DNA from: Meconema thalassinum
Lineage: Eukaryota; Arthropoda; Insecta; Orthoptera; Tettigoniidae
NCBI GenBank assembly: GCA_946902985.2
Contig: OX336391.1
Span: 69,789,947 to 69,853,946 of the forward strand
Reading direction: 5' to 3'
DNA: 64,000 nt
Part shown: positions 35,285 through 45,656 of the stretch, in pieces
Position numbering within the stretch: position 1 is the stretch's first letter
How the letters are laid out: each line of letters begins with the position of its first letter
The notes under the pieces: generated by a model
The model's database searches: none
The model's input: the letters and a program-made list of their open reading frames with translations, nothing else
Told to the model about the DNA's origin: nothing
Made by a program: the position numbers and the translations under genes

Positions 35285-36262
35285 ACTCTTAGACTGAGAG
35301 ATTTTAGGAATATTAGTAAACAGTAGATCGAGGTAGTTTTGTCCACGGGTGAGATGTGGATTCAATTGATGCAGAGAGAATTCCTCAATTATCTCGCAGA
35401 AGATAGAGTTCACTGCACTTTCAGTTAGTTTTGAAGGCACGAGAGAAGGCCCGTCCTGCTGTCCCCATGAGATGTCTGGCACGTTAAAATCACCACACAA
35501 TATAACGGTATCCTTGTCCTTCAACTGGGCGTGCACCCTGCTGAGAAAGGTATGTAGCTGCTCCAGGTGGGTTAAGGAGGCAGGCGGGGGTAGGTACACA
35601 CAGCCCACGAACACACTAGACCTTCCTTGGATTTCTAACCAAACAATCTCGCATTCACTTTCTAAGTCCGCTCTTCTCCTAGCACGCAACTGAGACTGCG
35701 TAGCAATTACAACACCACCCCCACGCCCAGCCCTGTCTCTCCTAAATATGTCATGAGTCCTAGAAAAGGCGAGTTCTGAGTCAAGAAAACTGTCAAAAAG
35801 CCAAGACTCATTTAAGGCTATTATTGACATGTTATTAAAATCACTTTTGCTCAAATCTATTTTGTCCAGCTTGTTGGCCACGCTCTGAGTGTTCTGAAAG
35901 TATATGGACATAGAACTGTTCGAACACGGGCCAGGATTAATTTCTACATCACCTGACAGTAGAAGAAGCATGAAGACTGTGGTCACCGTTGATGTTGATG
36001 TGACCGTACCTCTCCTAGTTAAAGGGCTGGCTCCTTTTAGCAGCATGGCAGGCGACAATCCAGCAGCAGAGAAACAACAAAAATTAAAACTCCGATTGGA
36101 GCACTTCCAGTTTACTGAAGCTTCAAAATTCTTTTCACAAATCATGGACAGCCTCACATCACTACCACTCACAAGAAAAGAACTAGTTACGTGAAAGAAT
36201 AACATAATAAAACAGCACAAAACAGGAGACCGGAACACACGCACTTCACTCACCGACGCCAT
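35282..36262 (-). pseudogene. LINE ORF2 N-terminus: hydrophobic leader, 2A-like peptide, APE endonuclease
   Basis: A 326-residue frame from ATG at 36262. Residues 11-33 are strongly hydrophobic, like a signal peptide. Residues 90-102 are again hydrophobic and lead into GDVEINPGP at 104-112 (35953-35927). This fits the consensus D-V/I-E-x-N-P-G-P of 2A ribosome-skipping peptides, which is known from viruses and from some APE-type LINEs. If active, it would release a roughly 111-residue leader from the enzyme. The endonuclease follows: FQNTQSVANKLDKIDL, ALNESWL and CGDFNVPDISW. The frame ends at 35282 by a frameshift just before the SDH motif. No separate ORF1 is seen, and the 5' end may be truncated. 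Confidence 0.88.
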
Positions 36263-36270
36263 CTTAAGTA

Positions 36271-36354
36271 GTCTTTAGAGCCGGGGAATTTTCAGGTTCT
36301 ACGATCCAGCTGCTATCCAGGGATTCAACAGGTATTGGTAGGTAAAAGGGTACA
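36271..36354 (+). repeat. Element L 5' LTR, last part
   Basis: Matches the last 84-87 bp of the 3' LTR and ends GGGTACA, immediately before the primer-binding region. Confidence 0.9.
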
Positions 36355-36359
36355 TTAGG

Positions 36360-36377
36360 TGGCGCCCAATGTGGGGC
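36360..36377 (+). promoter_or_regulatory. tRNA-Lys-type primer-binding site of element L
   Basis: TGGCGCCCAATGTGGGGC differs at one base from the PBS complementary to a lysine tRNA used by many gypsy elements and retroviruses. It lies 5 bp downstream of the LTR end. Confidence 0.85.
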
Positions 36378-37003
36378 TTCGAAAAACTGGAATACCAGAG
36401 CGAATACCAGGGAGTTGAATGCCATAATTCTGCCAAAATTGAAACTGAAAGTACAAAGTGGAAATTAGTTTTATGATCATGTAACACAGATCGCGAATTG
36501 GAACACCGTGTTTCATGTGTGAACATGAATCAAGGCAATAAAATAATGGTGAACCAATATTTTGGCACGAACTATTGGAATTCCTATGGAACAAAGCAAT
36601 TACGAGGATACTCGAACTACTTGACTTACAAGTGGTATTGCAACCATTATTAATTTTTTTATATTTTATGTATTGGAGTGGTGCCACACGCTTTGTTAAT
36701 AATTTGTTCTACTTGTTTCCGGCTGATGATCATTGCTGACATCATTAAAATAGAAGTGTTTGTAGCAAATTTAAAATTTAAGTAATGGTAGAATCATAGA
36801 CCTTCACCGATATAAACCAACACGCACTTGTATGTAGTCGATCCCAAATCAAATTGGGCACTTTGAGTTTAGACATAAGCTTATTTTAAGGTAATGCCAG
36901 ACAAATAAGAATGAGCATGTATGGTAAATGGTGGTTGTTTGTAGATGTTCTCGCTGTGCTTTGTTGGTGTGGTATTCTTATTTCTTGTGAAGTGTAGTGA
37001 AGC

Positions 37004-39626
37004 ATGTCTGAAGGTAATATGGTGACTGTTGGTGACGTTAAGAAGATGTTTGAAATTCTTCAACATAAAATGGACAATTTGAATCAGGACATAGAAAATA
37101 TTAATGTCCAAACTAAATCTGCATTAGACCATATATCTGAAACTGTTATTCAAAAGCAGGATGCAGTTGCTGAAGGTATCAGGGGGGAAATTGATTCTAT
37201 GCAATCCTCCTTGAAGGCTATCAATGACAGTTCTAAAAGGGCAGAAAAGAAGGTTACCAGTGTAGAATCTAATATTGAAGATATCCAGGACGATAATAGA
37301 AAAACACAACTAGATATCAGTACACTACGGGCTAATGTTGGCTTGGTACAGGTTGGCCAAGAAAGAATCCAAACTAGTCAAACATCAATGCAAAATAGTC
37401 AAATTTCAATGCAAACAGATCTTAACAATATCCAAACTAGTCAAACATCAATGAAAAATAGTCAAACATCAACGCAAAATAGTTAAACATCAATGCAAAA
37501 TAGTCAAACTTTAATGCAAACAGATCTTAACAATGTTCAGACTAGTCAAAGGGGAATTGAGGAAACAGTAAAGGATGTAAACTCTAATGTAAGGATTATG
37601 CAATCCCAAATCAATGATTTAAGAACAGATGTGGGATTAATAGAATTCAGTCAAAATAAAATGGAGCTAGAGGTCCGAAAAATCGAATCTAGTCAAAATC
37701 AGACGGAGGTTAAGTTAGTAAAGAGTTTCAAGTTGAGATTAGACTAGACTTTGAAAAAAGTGTGAAGCTCAGTAAAAAAAATTAGAAGCACTTCAGCTAC
37801 AGTTTTCCCATGACACTAATCAGACCCAGAATAGCCTGGAGCAGTTGAAATGTGAAATGGGGACACTCCGAGCTCAAGTCACAGATCATACGAAACTTCT
37901 CAGGGATGATTTTGACATAGATTTGAAAGGGATCATAAGTGATAATATTGTAACATTTCGTAAAGATATCATGAAAATTAATGAGGAATGTTTTAAAGTT
38001 GAGAAATCTAAGTTAGAATCCAAACTTGCCACTGGTCTTGCAACTAATAGCAAAGACATAATAAATGTTAGGGAAGATCTTAGCAAAAGAATGGATGGAA
38101 TTCAAAATACACAGGTTAATAACATATCCGATTTAGAGAAACGTATTAACAGTGTTGAAACTAAAGTCGACCAAAGTAAGATAGAGTTAAATGAGGTCAG
38201 GGAGAAGAAAACTTCCGAGATTAATGAAATTAGAAAGGGTCTCGAGCAAATTAATCTAGAGGGGCATATCAATTTAGATACGCTAAAAGATCAATTGCGA
38301 TCACTTTTACAGTCCGATTTTAGAGTTGTAGTTGAACAACCTGAAGTGATAGTACCTGATGGTAGGGAAAGGATGATGCAGGAATCTCCCAATAACGAAC
38401 CCAACGTTCGACTCAGTCAAATGGAACATCCGAGTCCCATTCGAACAAGCAGGGAAACTTTTAGTTCTCCGAACCCCAACGTAGGCGTGGATGATTATAC
38501 TTCGAAATCATTGGAAAGGACACCGAATGTAACCATAATAAGAAACTTTGATGAAAAACCTAGGAAGTTTAGCAACTTGGATGGAATGACACCAATCGAA
38601 TTTGTAAGGGCATTAAGAGATTACTTTTTGGAGTCACATGTGCCACGTGAGCATGAGCTACGTATGGTGGAATGGTTTCTTACCGATGCTCCGTTACAAT
38701 GGTTTAGGGCCTTCCGTTACACATTTGACAATTTTGAACAGTTTTCGGAGGCCTTCATACAAAGATTTTGGTCGATCGAGGTCCAACAAAATGTGAGATC
38801 GGAAGTCTATTCACGCAAGTACTCCAGTACAGGACCAACCAGCTATGCTGAGTACTTTGCGTGTCAGTTAGCAAAACTCCGTTTTCTCCAACCGCCGTTA
38901 ACCCAGGAAGAACTCCTTGAAGCTATCTCACGTCAATTGCCTGCGGAAGTAAGGAGATCAATTATTTCTTCCGGAGTATCGTCTTTAACGTCGTTAGATG
39001 ACTTGTTACGTCGATTAGATCACATGAGTATGATGACGCAACCTACCATAGTCAAAAATGCCAGGCAGGAATCGAAAGTTGTAAACGCGGTAATGATGAA
39101 CCGTACACAGCAGACGGATCGTTTTCAGCAAAGAAGAGATGATGGAATGGGTCCTATTAGAATTACCTCTCAGGAAGAGAGGAGATGGGAAAACCAACGT
39201 AGGGACGCCCAGGAAAGGCCATGGCAACGTCGCTACGAGGAGAGAAATTTCTATCGAAGAGATATTGATCGAAACCGGAATGATCACCGAGAAACGCCTT
39301 ATAACAGGAATTACAGATATGATCAAAATAATCGAGATAACAGATATAATAGGAATGATAGGGATACCCGTGACAACAGAGATAAGAGACAAAATCAAGG
39401 GAACTCAAGATACAACAATTATCGGACGGGGGCATCCGATAAGAACGTGCAACAGGAGATGCTCAAGAGAGGGCGAGATAAGTCCACGGAGGTTGGACGA
39501 AGAAAATCGAAGGAAAGAAAGGATGAAGATCCAGATAAGTCACAACCCAGCAGTAGCAGAGAAGGTCGGAGTTCAGAAAGAACGCCTGACCGGGACAAAG
39601 AAAAAACATTTTTGAGAAGAAATTAA
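37004..39626 (+). pseudogene. Element L Gag (coiled coil, capsid-like domain, basic tail), lightly damaged
   Basis: One Gag frame starts at ATG 37004 (MSEGNMVTVGD) and ends at 39626. Its N-terminal third is a long predicted coiled coil, with repeated QTSQTSMQNSQ-type units at 37366-37550. The central part, starting at about 38560 (TPIEFVRALRDYF), reads LTDAPLQWFRAFR, FSEAFIQRFW and DLLRRLDHM, a Ty3/gypsy-type capsid pattern. The C-terminus is Arg/Asn/Asp/Tyr-rich low-complexity sequence, a likely RNA-binding tail without a CCHC knuckle. Damage is limited: a CAA-to-TAA stop at 37484 and one or two frameshifts between 37740 and 37800. The stretch from 37845 to the end is open for 593 codons. 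No protease or RT follows. Confidence 0.82.
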
Positions 39627-39887
39627 GCACTGAGATGTCACGCATTCTACCTGTTCACGACTACAAGAAAGAGATTACCATGACAGAGAAGTCACTATAA
39701 TAAAATGAAATAATTGTTATGAGGTAGTAAGCCTAAATGGAAGAGAAATGGTAGGTCGTTTCAATGCAAAAGACCTGAAAAGATATGTGAAGAAGATAGT
39801 CTGAGTGTTGACTGAATAATGCTACATATGCCGAGATTACCTGGAATGGTGTAAATAAAAGTTGAGGAGACTTTTATTTAAGGTATC

Positions 39888-39897
39888 AAAGGGAAAA
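39888..39897 (+). promoter_or_regulatory. Polypurine tract of element L
   Basis: AAAGGGAAAA lies directly against the first base of the 3' LTR, where plus-strand DNA synthesis would be primed. Confidence 0.75.
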
Positions 39898-42800
39898 TGC
39901 ACCATTATTCCTAAAAGTCTTAAGTACAGATATGGATACAGTATTTTGGGAACGCCCTGTAACTTTCTAGCTAGCCTCTGAAGTCTATCATAACAGCTGG
40001 TCTACAGCGAGCAAAAGTTATGCTATCAAGAAGAGATCGGCAGAGCTCGGGTCTCCGACGAGAAACCCGAAGGTCATCGATAATAACCATGTTGACTTTA
40101 TCTAACATAATATCGATCGATTCACCTGAGGATGATTAATACAAATTTAAGTATATTTAGCGCTATATGTAAGCAGTTACATATGTCTGTATGTTTATGT
40201 CCATGGCAGAAAGCTATTATCAAGAAAGTATGAAAAACAGAAGATGATCTGTTAAATCACTGCTGATTACATTTCGACTGCGATATATTTTATATCGAGT
40301 CGTGACGTATTGAGGAGTGGGGGAGCGCATGTAGTGCTCAAGCGACCTCGTGCGGAGAGCAAGTACTAGAGAAACCGACAGCGTGCAGGTTTGAGCCTGA
40401 CAATAGTGAAAGTGAAGTCGCCAGCTAACGGGATTTTAAAAACGTGTGACCGTGGTGAAGTGTATACGCTAGTTCGTTCAGCATCCTACGTGAAGTAGAC
40501 ACTTGCTTAATGGGGTTCAGACATGGTCTTAAACATGTAATAAGTTTATCATTGCGACCGTGTATCTACAGCTACTAACGGGCCAGGCAGGAGAATACTT
40601 TCATAATCCCGACCGCCAGCTCGGCTGTATTGTGTCATAACACTCTGCATATAAACCTTCGTGGAAATGCAGCCTAGACTTGATTCAAACTTTACACAGT
40701 GGCTATACTTCTTTGAAAAAAGCACATTCTTAAGCAAGGTGTCAGAGGGAAGGAATACTATGAAGCTTATATCCATTACGATGGTAGGCTAGATTAATAT
40801 AAGAATACTGCATTAGCAGGGTGTAGCGGGGACATGTTGGCAGCAACTTTCATTTTTATCATGACGTGTGTAAGCAACTCTCGTAATGAAAGGGGCCGCG
40901 TGGACCCTTGTGAACTTGCTCACATTCGCGTCCTTATATTGGAACTATTTAGCGGCTGTTCGAGTTCACCCTCGCTTCGAGACGAGTTGATAAACTGTTT
41001 GAGGTCCGGCCATCGGTATTCTAATGTGTGTGGGAAGATATCGCCAGGATATTTTGGAACCATTTCGACCGACCGGGAGTTGTTCGAGCCTAGGAGGACT
41101 TTGGTTCGTTCTCTTGAGACCCAGTTGGAGTCCGGCATGTTTTCTGTTGGTCTGGAGCCTATTATGGCCAACGATATCCTTTTTTCCTCATCCAGATTCG
41201 CCTAAGGTACAGATCACTTCAACTTGTTACAGTAGCGTAGCGTGGACATTTTTGAATTACCACACATTGCCATATTTGATTTTGTAGATTAAATGGTTGA
41301 GTAGAAAGTGCAGGTTCGATGTTTATTTCGAAGCTGACCTTCTATGATGCCAGGATTTTGACTCATAAAAATGAGTGCATCTTTTGTGTATTTTGATGGA
41401 TAAATTTAAAATTTCAGTAGTATTTTACTGTATTTAAACTGAAATGCTCATTCTTATTTGTCGAGAAATCAACGTAGGAGGAAGATATACAGATATTTTT
41501 TTTGTGTAAGAACATTTTAGTAACACAATTTTTTTTTGAGAACTCTGACTGAGTTTTATATATTCTAATGTATTGTTCTTTAAGCACTTTCGTGTGGATC
41601 ATCGTATTCTTTGAGGAGAATTTTCCTTTCCGTATTAATATTACGATATTAGGAAGTTTTCGGACCCTGTTATTCTGAATATTACTTCGAGTCCTTTGAC
41701 TATTTTTCTTCAGTTCATTAATAGATTTAACTTGTATTTTCTGAGCGTGGTTTTCGAGATGGATTGACTAATGCGTCAATAGTCGCTTAGCCTTTGTTGC
41801 TAACCTAGATCCATGCTGTAGGACTAATCCATCGACATTTTCGCGTTCGGGAAATTCAGGGAAGATCTTATTTTGAGATTGGATTTATTTTTATAAATCG
41901 CTTTTACAACCTCAGTTTGAGTGGTTGGGAGTGCTATACTTTTCTTTACTTATGAAGTTAACACTGGATTAAATTGATATCATTGCCTTTGGTGCAATAG
42001 TTTTTCTCTATGAAGAGGGTATTTGAACGACATCCAAATTTGCAAGGATAATCCCAGGAACGACTTACTATAAGTCATATGTTTAAGAATTATGAATAAT
42101 GTAATACATCAATGTAAGGCAAGTTTTCTAAAAATAGGTGGAGTATTTCTGGAATCCACTGGGCTTTATCGGTAATCTGTTACAGAATCATATTTTTTTT
42201 TTTCGCACACGAGTTCAGGCTTCTATTATAAACAGCTGATTTTTATAATTGTGGATTTATAACAGTAAGGCTCCTATTATAGGTGCATGTTCGATTTTAG
42301 AGAGGCATGTATTAGGAATATTGTCCTTGTGTTTAAGTATATTGATACAGTGCTTTGCGAAGCAAATATTTTTCTTGTTGAGGATTGAGCCAGGTGTGCC
42401 AATCAGGATTAGATTTAATGGGGTTTCAACCCAGAGAGGCGTGGTTTTTAACCTAGAATGGTTAATATTTGGTCATAGGTGACTTTATCGCTGTTGTTAT
42501 CGTGAAAATGCCTGTGTGAAGATTAATATTTTTCTGAGCAGTATTGTTGAGAATCTTGAGTGGATATCCAGTTCAATATTTCCAGTAAAATTAATATAAC
42601 GACTTTGCCATAGGATGTATGTTTAACAAGGATCCCCGATAAATATTTAATACTAAATCTAGGATTAATTTTTCTTAACTTAACTGTTCGGCAGAAATTA
42701 CCATGAAATTAAAAATGAAACAATTTTAAGCAGAAATGAATGTCGTGACAATAAGTCAGTGGGAAGAGAATAATAGAAATTATTCTAGAATTTTGTGTAA

Positions 42801-43259
42801 ATTATATTCTGTAAATATGCCATATATATTTCATCGTGTAATAACAATCCAGTATAATCAATGAGATTTTTGATTGGTCGTGGTATCGACAAAATTGATA
42901 TTATTTTTTGTCATGTTTATTCTTACAATAAACTAATTTATTACTTGGTTTTAATTATTGCGTGATGCTTTATAGAGGTGACGGAAGGGTGTATTAAGGG
43001 GGCCATCGCTAGGTATTTTAGGGTTTACCACACCTTTGAGATTCTTTCTTCCTCTTGAAGAATTCTTGTGTTTTGAGCTAGTCTTTTCTTTCTCTGAGCC
43101 TTGGTCAGTCTTAATACATCCTGTTAGGTATTCGAGTGGCCCTATTATCCCTGTGTCTGTTGGTAGAACTTGGGGGTCTTTAGAGCCGGGGAATTTTCAG
43201 GTTCTACGATACAGCTGCTATCCAGGGATTCAACAGGTATTGGTAGGTAAAAGGGTACA
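39898..43259 (+). repeat. Element L 3' LTR, uninterrupted, 3362 bp
   Basis: Begins TGCACC, ends GGGTACA and is followed by the GTAC target copy. It provides the intact reference for the interrupted 5' LTR. Confidence 0.93.
40834..41205 (+). CDS. Small ORF inside element L 3' LTR (123 codons)
   Basis: Counterpart of the 30234-30605 frame, same length and same ends. Differences include Lys/Thr, Ala/Val and Asp/Asn near the start, Cys/Ser, and Trp/Arg in mid-protein. The function is unknown and real expression is unproven. Confidence 0.25.
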   Translation: MLAATFIFIMTCVSNSRNERGRVDPCELAHIRVLILELFSGCSSSPSLRDELINCLRSGHRYSNVCGKISPGYFGTISTDRELFEPRRTLVRSLETQLESGMFSVGLEPIMANDILFSSSRFA

Positions 43260-43263
43260 GTAC

Positions 43264-43770
43264 GTTACATGAATAAAGATTTGTGAAATAAATAATATGA
43301 TGTTCAGTTGTTTCCGTTTCTCCTTGGAAGATCTTCCAATTGGATATCCAGGCCTGGGTGCATTAAAATGCCGCTGAGTCAGGCCGGTGTTGTGAGTCGC
43401 TATTTGGTTGCGTCATCGTTTTTCGAACTGGTCTCTATGCTGCCCATGGAGAACATCATGGCAATGAAATCAACATAATCCCTATAGTAGTGCCATGTCC
43501 CGCTGTATGTAGTGTGTTTGGGCGTGATCAACAGCAGATCAAAAAACGTGTCTCAAACAAATATCACTCCTTTGCTTGTCCAAAGACATACTATGTGAGA
43601 AGGGGAAAGGAAATAGAGGACGGGAATAAAAATTAAGGAGAAAATAAATGTGGAATGTTTATGAAGTGCCGATGGCTGTTGTTTTGGGGTGGATGAATGC
43701 AAAAAAGAGAGATATAATCATTATTGAATTTGGAAAATAAATGGTATGAATGGTGGAATACAGTTGATCA
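43264..43770. other. No gene recognised
   Basis: Sequence after the element L target duplication, including 'ATGAATAAAGATTTG'. It should continue the pre-insertion sequence that ends at 29296. No coding feature is identified. Confidence 0.4.
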
Positions 43771-43772
43771 AT

Positions 43773-44250
43773 TTATCTATTACTATATAATGCGTCTATT
43801 AGTGTTCTGTATAAAATACTGGTTTCAAAAACTATTTCATTAAGATTGTGGGAAGGGTTAAATCTCTGTGCTTTGTCAATTTTTATTTGTTCCAGAATAT
43901 TCATGAGTGTGCCTTTGTTTTCTTGATGTAAAATAACTAAATTGTTCTCTATGGTTGTGAATTTGTGCCCGGTTTCTACCATATGGTTGCCTATCTCCGA
44001 AAATGTATTATGATTAGAGGCATTAACATGTTTCAAAAATCTGGTGTTGTACCCTCTTCCTATTTGTCCCACGGAATCCTCGTCACAATCATTACATTTG
44101 ATTCTGTAGATGCCAGAATTGTTCTATTTGTTTGTTTTATTGAGAATATGCGAGTTGAAAAATTTATTGTGATTAGTTTTGTTGGTTCTGAGATTTTTGG
44201 AACATGTTAATGCCTCTAAACATAATAAATTATCAGCAGGCTTAGAATCA
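43773..44250 (-). pseudogene. Penelope-like element GIY-YIG endonuclease, fragment
   Basis: On the minus strand, from about 44240, NSGIYRIKCNDCDED is followed by SVGQIGRGYNTRFLKHV, the two halves of a GIY-YIG nuclease as found at the C-terminus of Penelope-like retroelements. 'YIG' reads 'SVG' here. The following IGNHMVETGH, then NLVILHQENKGTLMNILEQIKI, is the conserved end of the domain. A stop (in KQ*NNSG) lies upstream of GIY. The reverse transcriptase that normally precedes it is absent, so this is a terminal fragment. Confidence 0.78.
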
Positions 44251-44299
44251 TGTTGGTAGAACTGATGTATATAAGTTACTCCAAAATTAATCTAAAATG

Positions 44300-45203
44300 T
44301 CAGGTACTATACGTGTGCATAGTTTAAAGCTGTCGGCTTGCATACTTTCTGCTATATTGGTATTTGGATAAAAGAATAGAGAGAGCAATTATTATCAGTT
44401 GGCAGCCCTGGTGGCTCTTAAGAATACGCTCAGTCATATCTGTTTATGTACACATACTACATAAAAAATTGGTTGAAATCCAATTGATAGTGTAGAAGTT
44501 ATAGGCATTTAAAAATTGGACCTATCAGAAAGCTTAAAATTATTTTGGCAACACTGTCATGTATGGCCTCCTACAAATTAAACTGAAACTAGCGGACCCG
44601 TGCGAGAACTCTCGCAGAATGGATTGTGCGTCCCCATGTGTACAGACTACCTGCACGGTTTAGTGCTCTGCGGGCTGTAGGCGACAGATTTCTCGCAAGG
44701 GCTATCGTCTTGTTTATTTGTTTAAAAGCACTTTATAAACGAATAAATTATTTCCGTTGAATTTTCAAGAAATGCATGATTTTTCCTGCACACAAAGCAC
44801 ACCTTCTAACTCCTTCTGGTTTAGGAGCTTGAGTTTTGTGTTACATATACCGTAGTCTTAGCGTATTATATAATAAGATAGTGTTATCTACATGTGTACC
44901 AATTTTGGAATAGCTCCCATGCATACCTTCCAAGATATCCAACATGGAGCTAAATTATCTAGTGCGATTTTTCAGCAGTTGATAGCACTGACATAACTTT
45001 CAAATATGGACGTGAGATATTCCGGTATACATATTTACTCATACTAAATTTGGTTTCGATTTCTGCAGCCGTTTAGGAGTTGATAAGGGGGGAGACACTC
45101 ACAGCCAGACAGACAGAAGGGCAGACAGACAGATACACATTTTTCCGGATGGATCTCATAAGTCTACTTTTCCCTCATTTTTACAAAATGTGAAAAGTAG
45201 GCT
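44300..45203 (-). repeat. Repeat family B, inverted copy, with a 287-bp insertion
   Basis: Reverse complement of the sequence at 56339-57010, including the shared 'TCTGCAGCCGTTTAGGAG' region, a GACAGACA microsatellite and a terminal hairpin at 45161-45203. An insertion absent from the other copy occupies about 44589-44875 and begins CTAGCGGACCCGTGCGAGA. No coding sequence. Confidence 0.75.
44589..44875 (+). mobile_element. Short unclassified element inserted in family B
   Basis: Bounded by comparison with the other family B copy. It starts CTAGCGGACCCGTGCGAGA. The same 19-mer occurs inverted at 17395-17413, and a degenerate form begins the satellite-bearing element at 7953. It contains short inverted 'GCGAGA/TCTCGC' pieces near its start. 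Non-coding. Confidence 0.55.
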
Positions 45204-45656
45204 AAAAACCTGTTTGTCTAAGAAGTTGAGGAACAGGAAATGTACAATTTTCTGGATTTACAGTTCTACGTTGGCTCGGTTATTAACTATCGCCAAGGTT
45301 GACGGGCGGGAGTCTGAAGCAATTCTATTTGCTTCAACAGTAAGTACCCTGATTTGTGTCTTGCGGGAAGTACATATGACCTGCGATCATTGCTGTGATA
45401 GTACATTGGGTCGCCGCTAGATGTCAGCTGTGACCGGTCGCACTCGGTAGGTAGACTGATACGAGCTCCGCCTGGTGGAAAAATGTGTACTAGTCTCCTC
45501 GTGGTTCGAACTGGTTGTACTTTAAAATGTCGACGGTGATTGTGTTGCACCAAAAGAAGGTCGTTTATTATTAATTGTAATAAAAAGAGTGGTGTTAGAC
45601 TTTCATGGAGACAAGACGCAAAATGAGACCGCGGGTCAGATCGTCGGAAAACCAAT
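45204..45656 (+). repeat. 450-bp repeat R450, copy 1
   Basis: Nearly identical to 61587-62038. Contains 'GAAGTTGAGGAACAGGAAAT' and 'GGGTCGCCGCTAGATGTC'. Open frames on both strands are shared by both copies but match no known family. In this copy the sequence continues past ACCAAT, whereas in the other a LINE starts there. Confidence 0.85.

Larger units (their letters stand above)
32581..36270 (-). mobile_element. CR1/L2-group LINE inserted in element L 5' LTR, with 2A-like peptide
   Basis: A 3.69-kb non-LTR retrotransposon on the minus strand. Its left boundary (3' end) is a short (ACAT)n-type tail at 32581-32597. Its right boundary (5' end) is at 36270, only 8 bp before the first ATG. The uninterrupted 3' LTR shows that LTR sequence resumes with CTTTAG, so the target duplication is at most GT. 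One reading frame covers endonuclease and reverse transcriptase apart from a single frameshift near 35285. The 3' untranslated region is about 500 bp (32581-33080). The near-intact coding region marks it as a recent insertion, younger than element L. Confidence 0.9.
29297..43259 (+). mobile_element. LTR retrotransposon 'element L': 3.36-kb LTRs, gag only
   Basis: A complete LTR element with a nested LINE. The 5' LTR is 29297-32580 plus 36271-36354, interrupted by the LINE. The 3' LTR is 39898-43259 (3362 bp). Both LTRs begin TGCACC and end GGGTACA. A Lys-tRNA-type primer site lies 5 bp after the 5' LTR, and a purine tract AAAGGGAAAA abuts the 3' LTR. The target duplication is GTAC (29293-29296 and 43260-43263). 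The internal region (36355-39897) is only 3.5 kb and encodes Gag with no protease, RT or integrase, so it must move using another element's enzymes. LTRs nearly as long as the whole interior are unusual. The Ty3/gypsy assignment rests on the Gag and primer site. Confidence 0.88.

Noticed and set aside
39015..39435. Minus-strand hydrophobic Ile/Val-rich frame of 127 codons
   Set aside because: It is the antisense of the Arg/Asn/Asp-rich Gag tail. Ile/Val codons arise from GAT/AAT/CGA-type codons on the other strand.
45287..45655. 122-codon minus-strand frame, also present at 61648-62088
   Set aside because: Shared only because the DNA is duplicated. No known domain, and the longer end in copy 2 is formed by the adjacent LINE.
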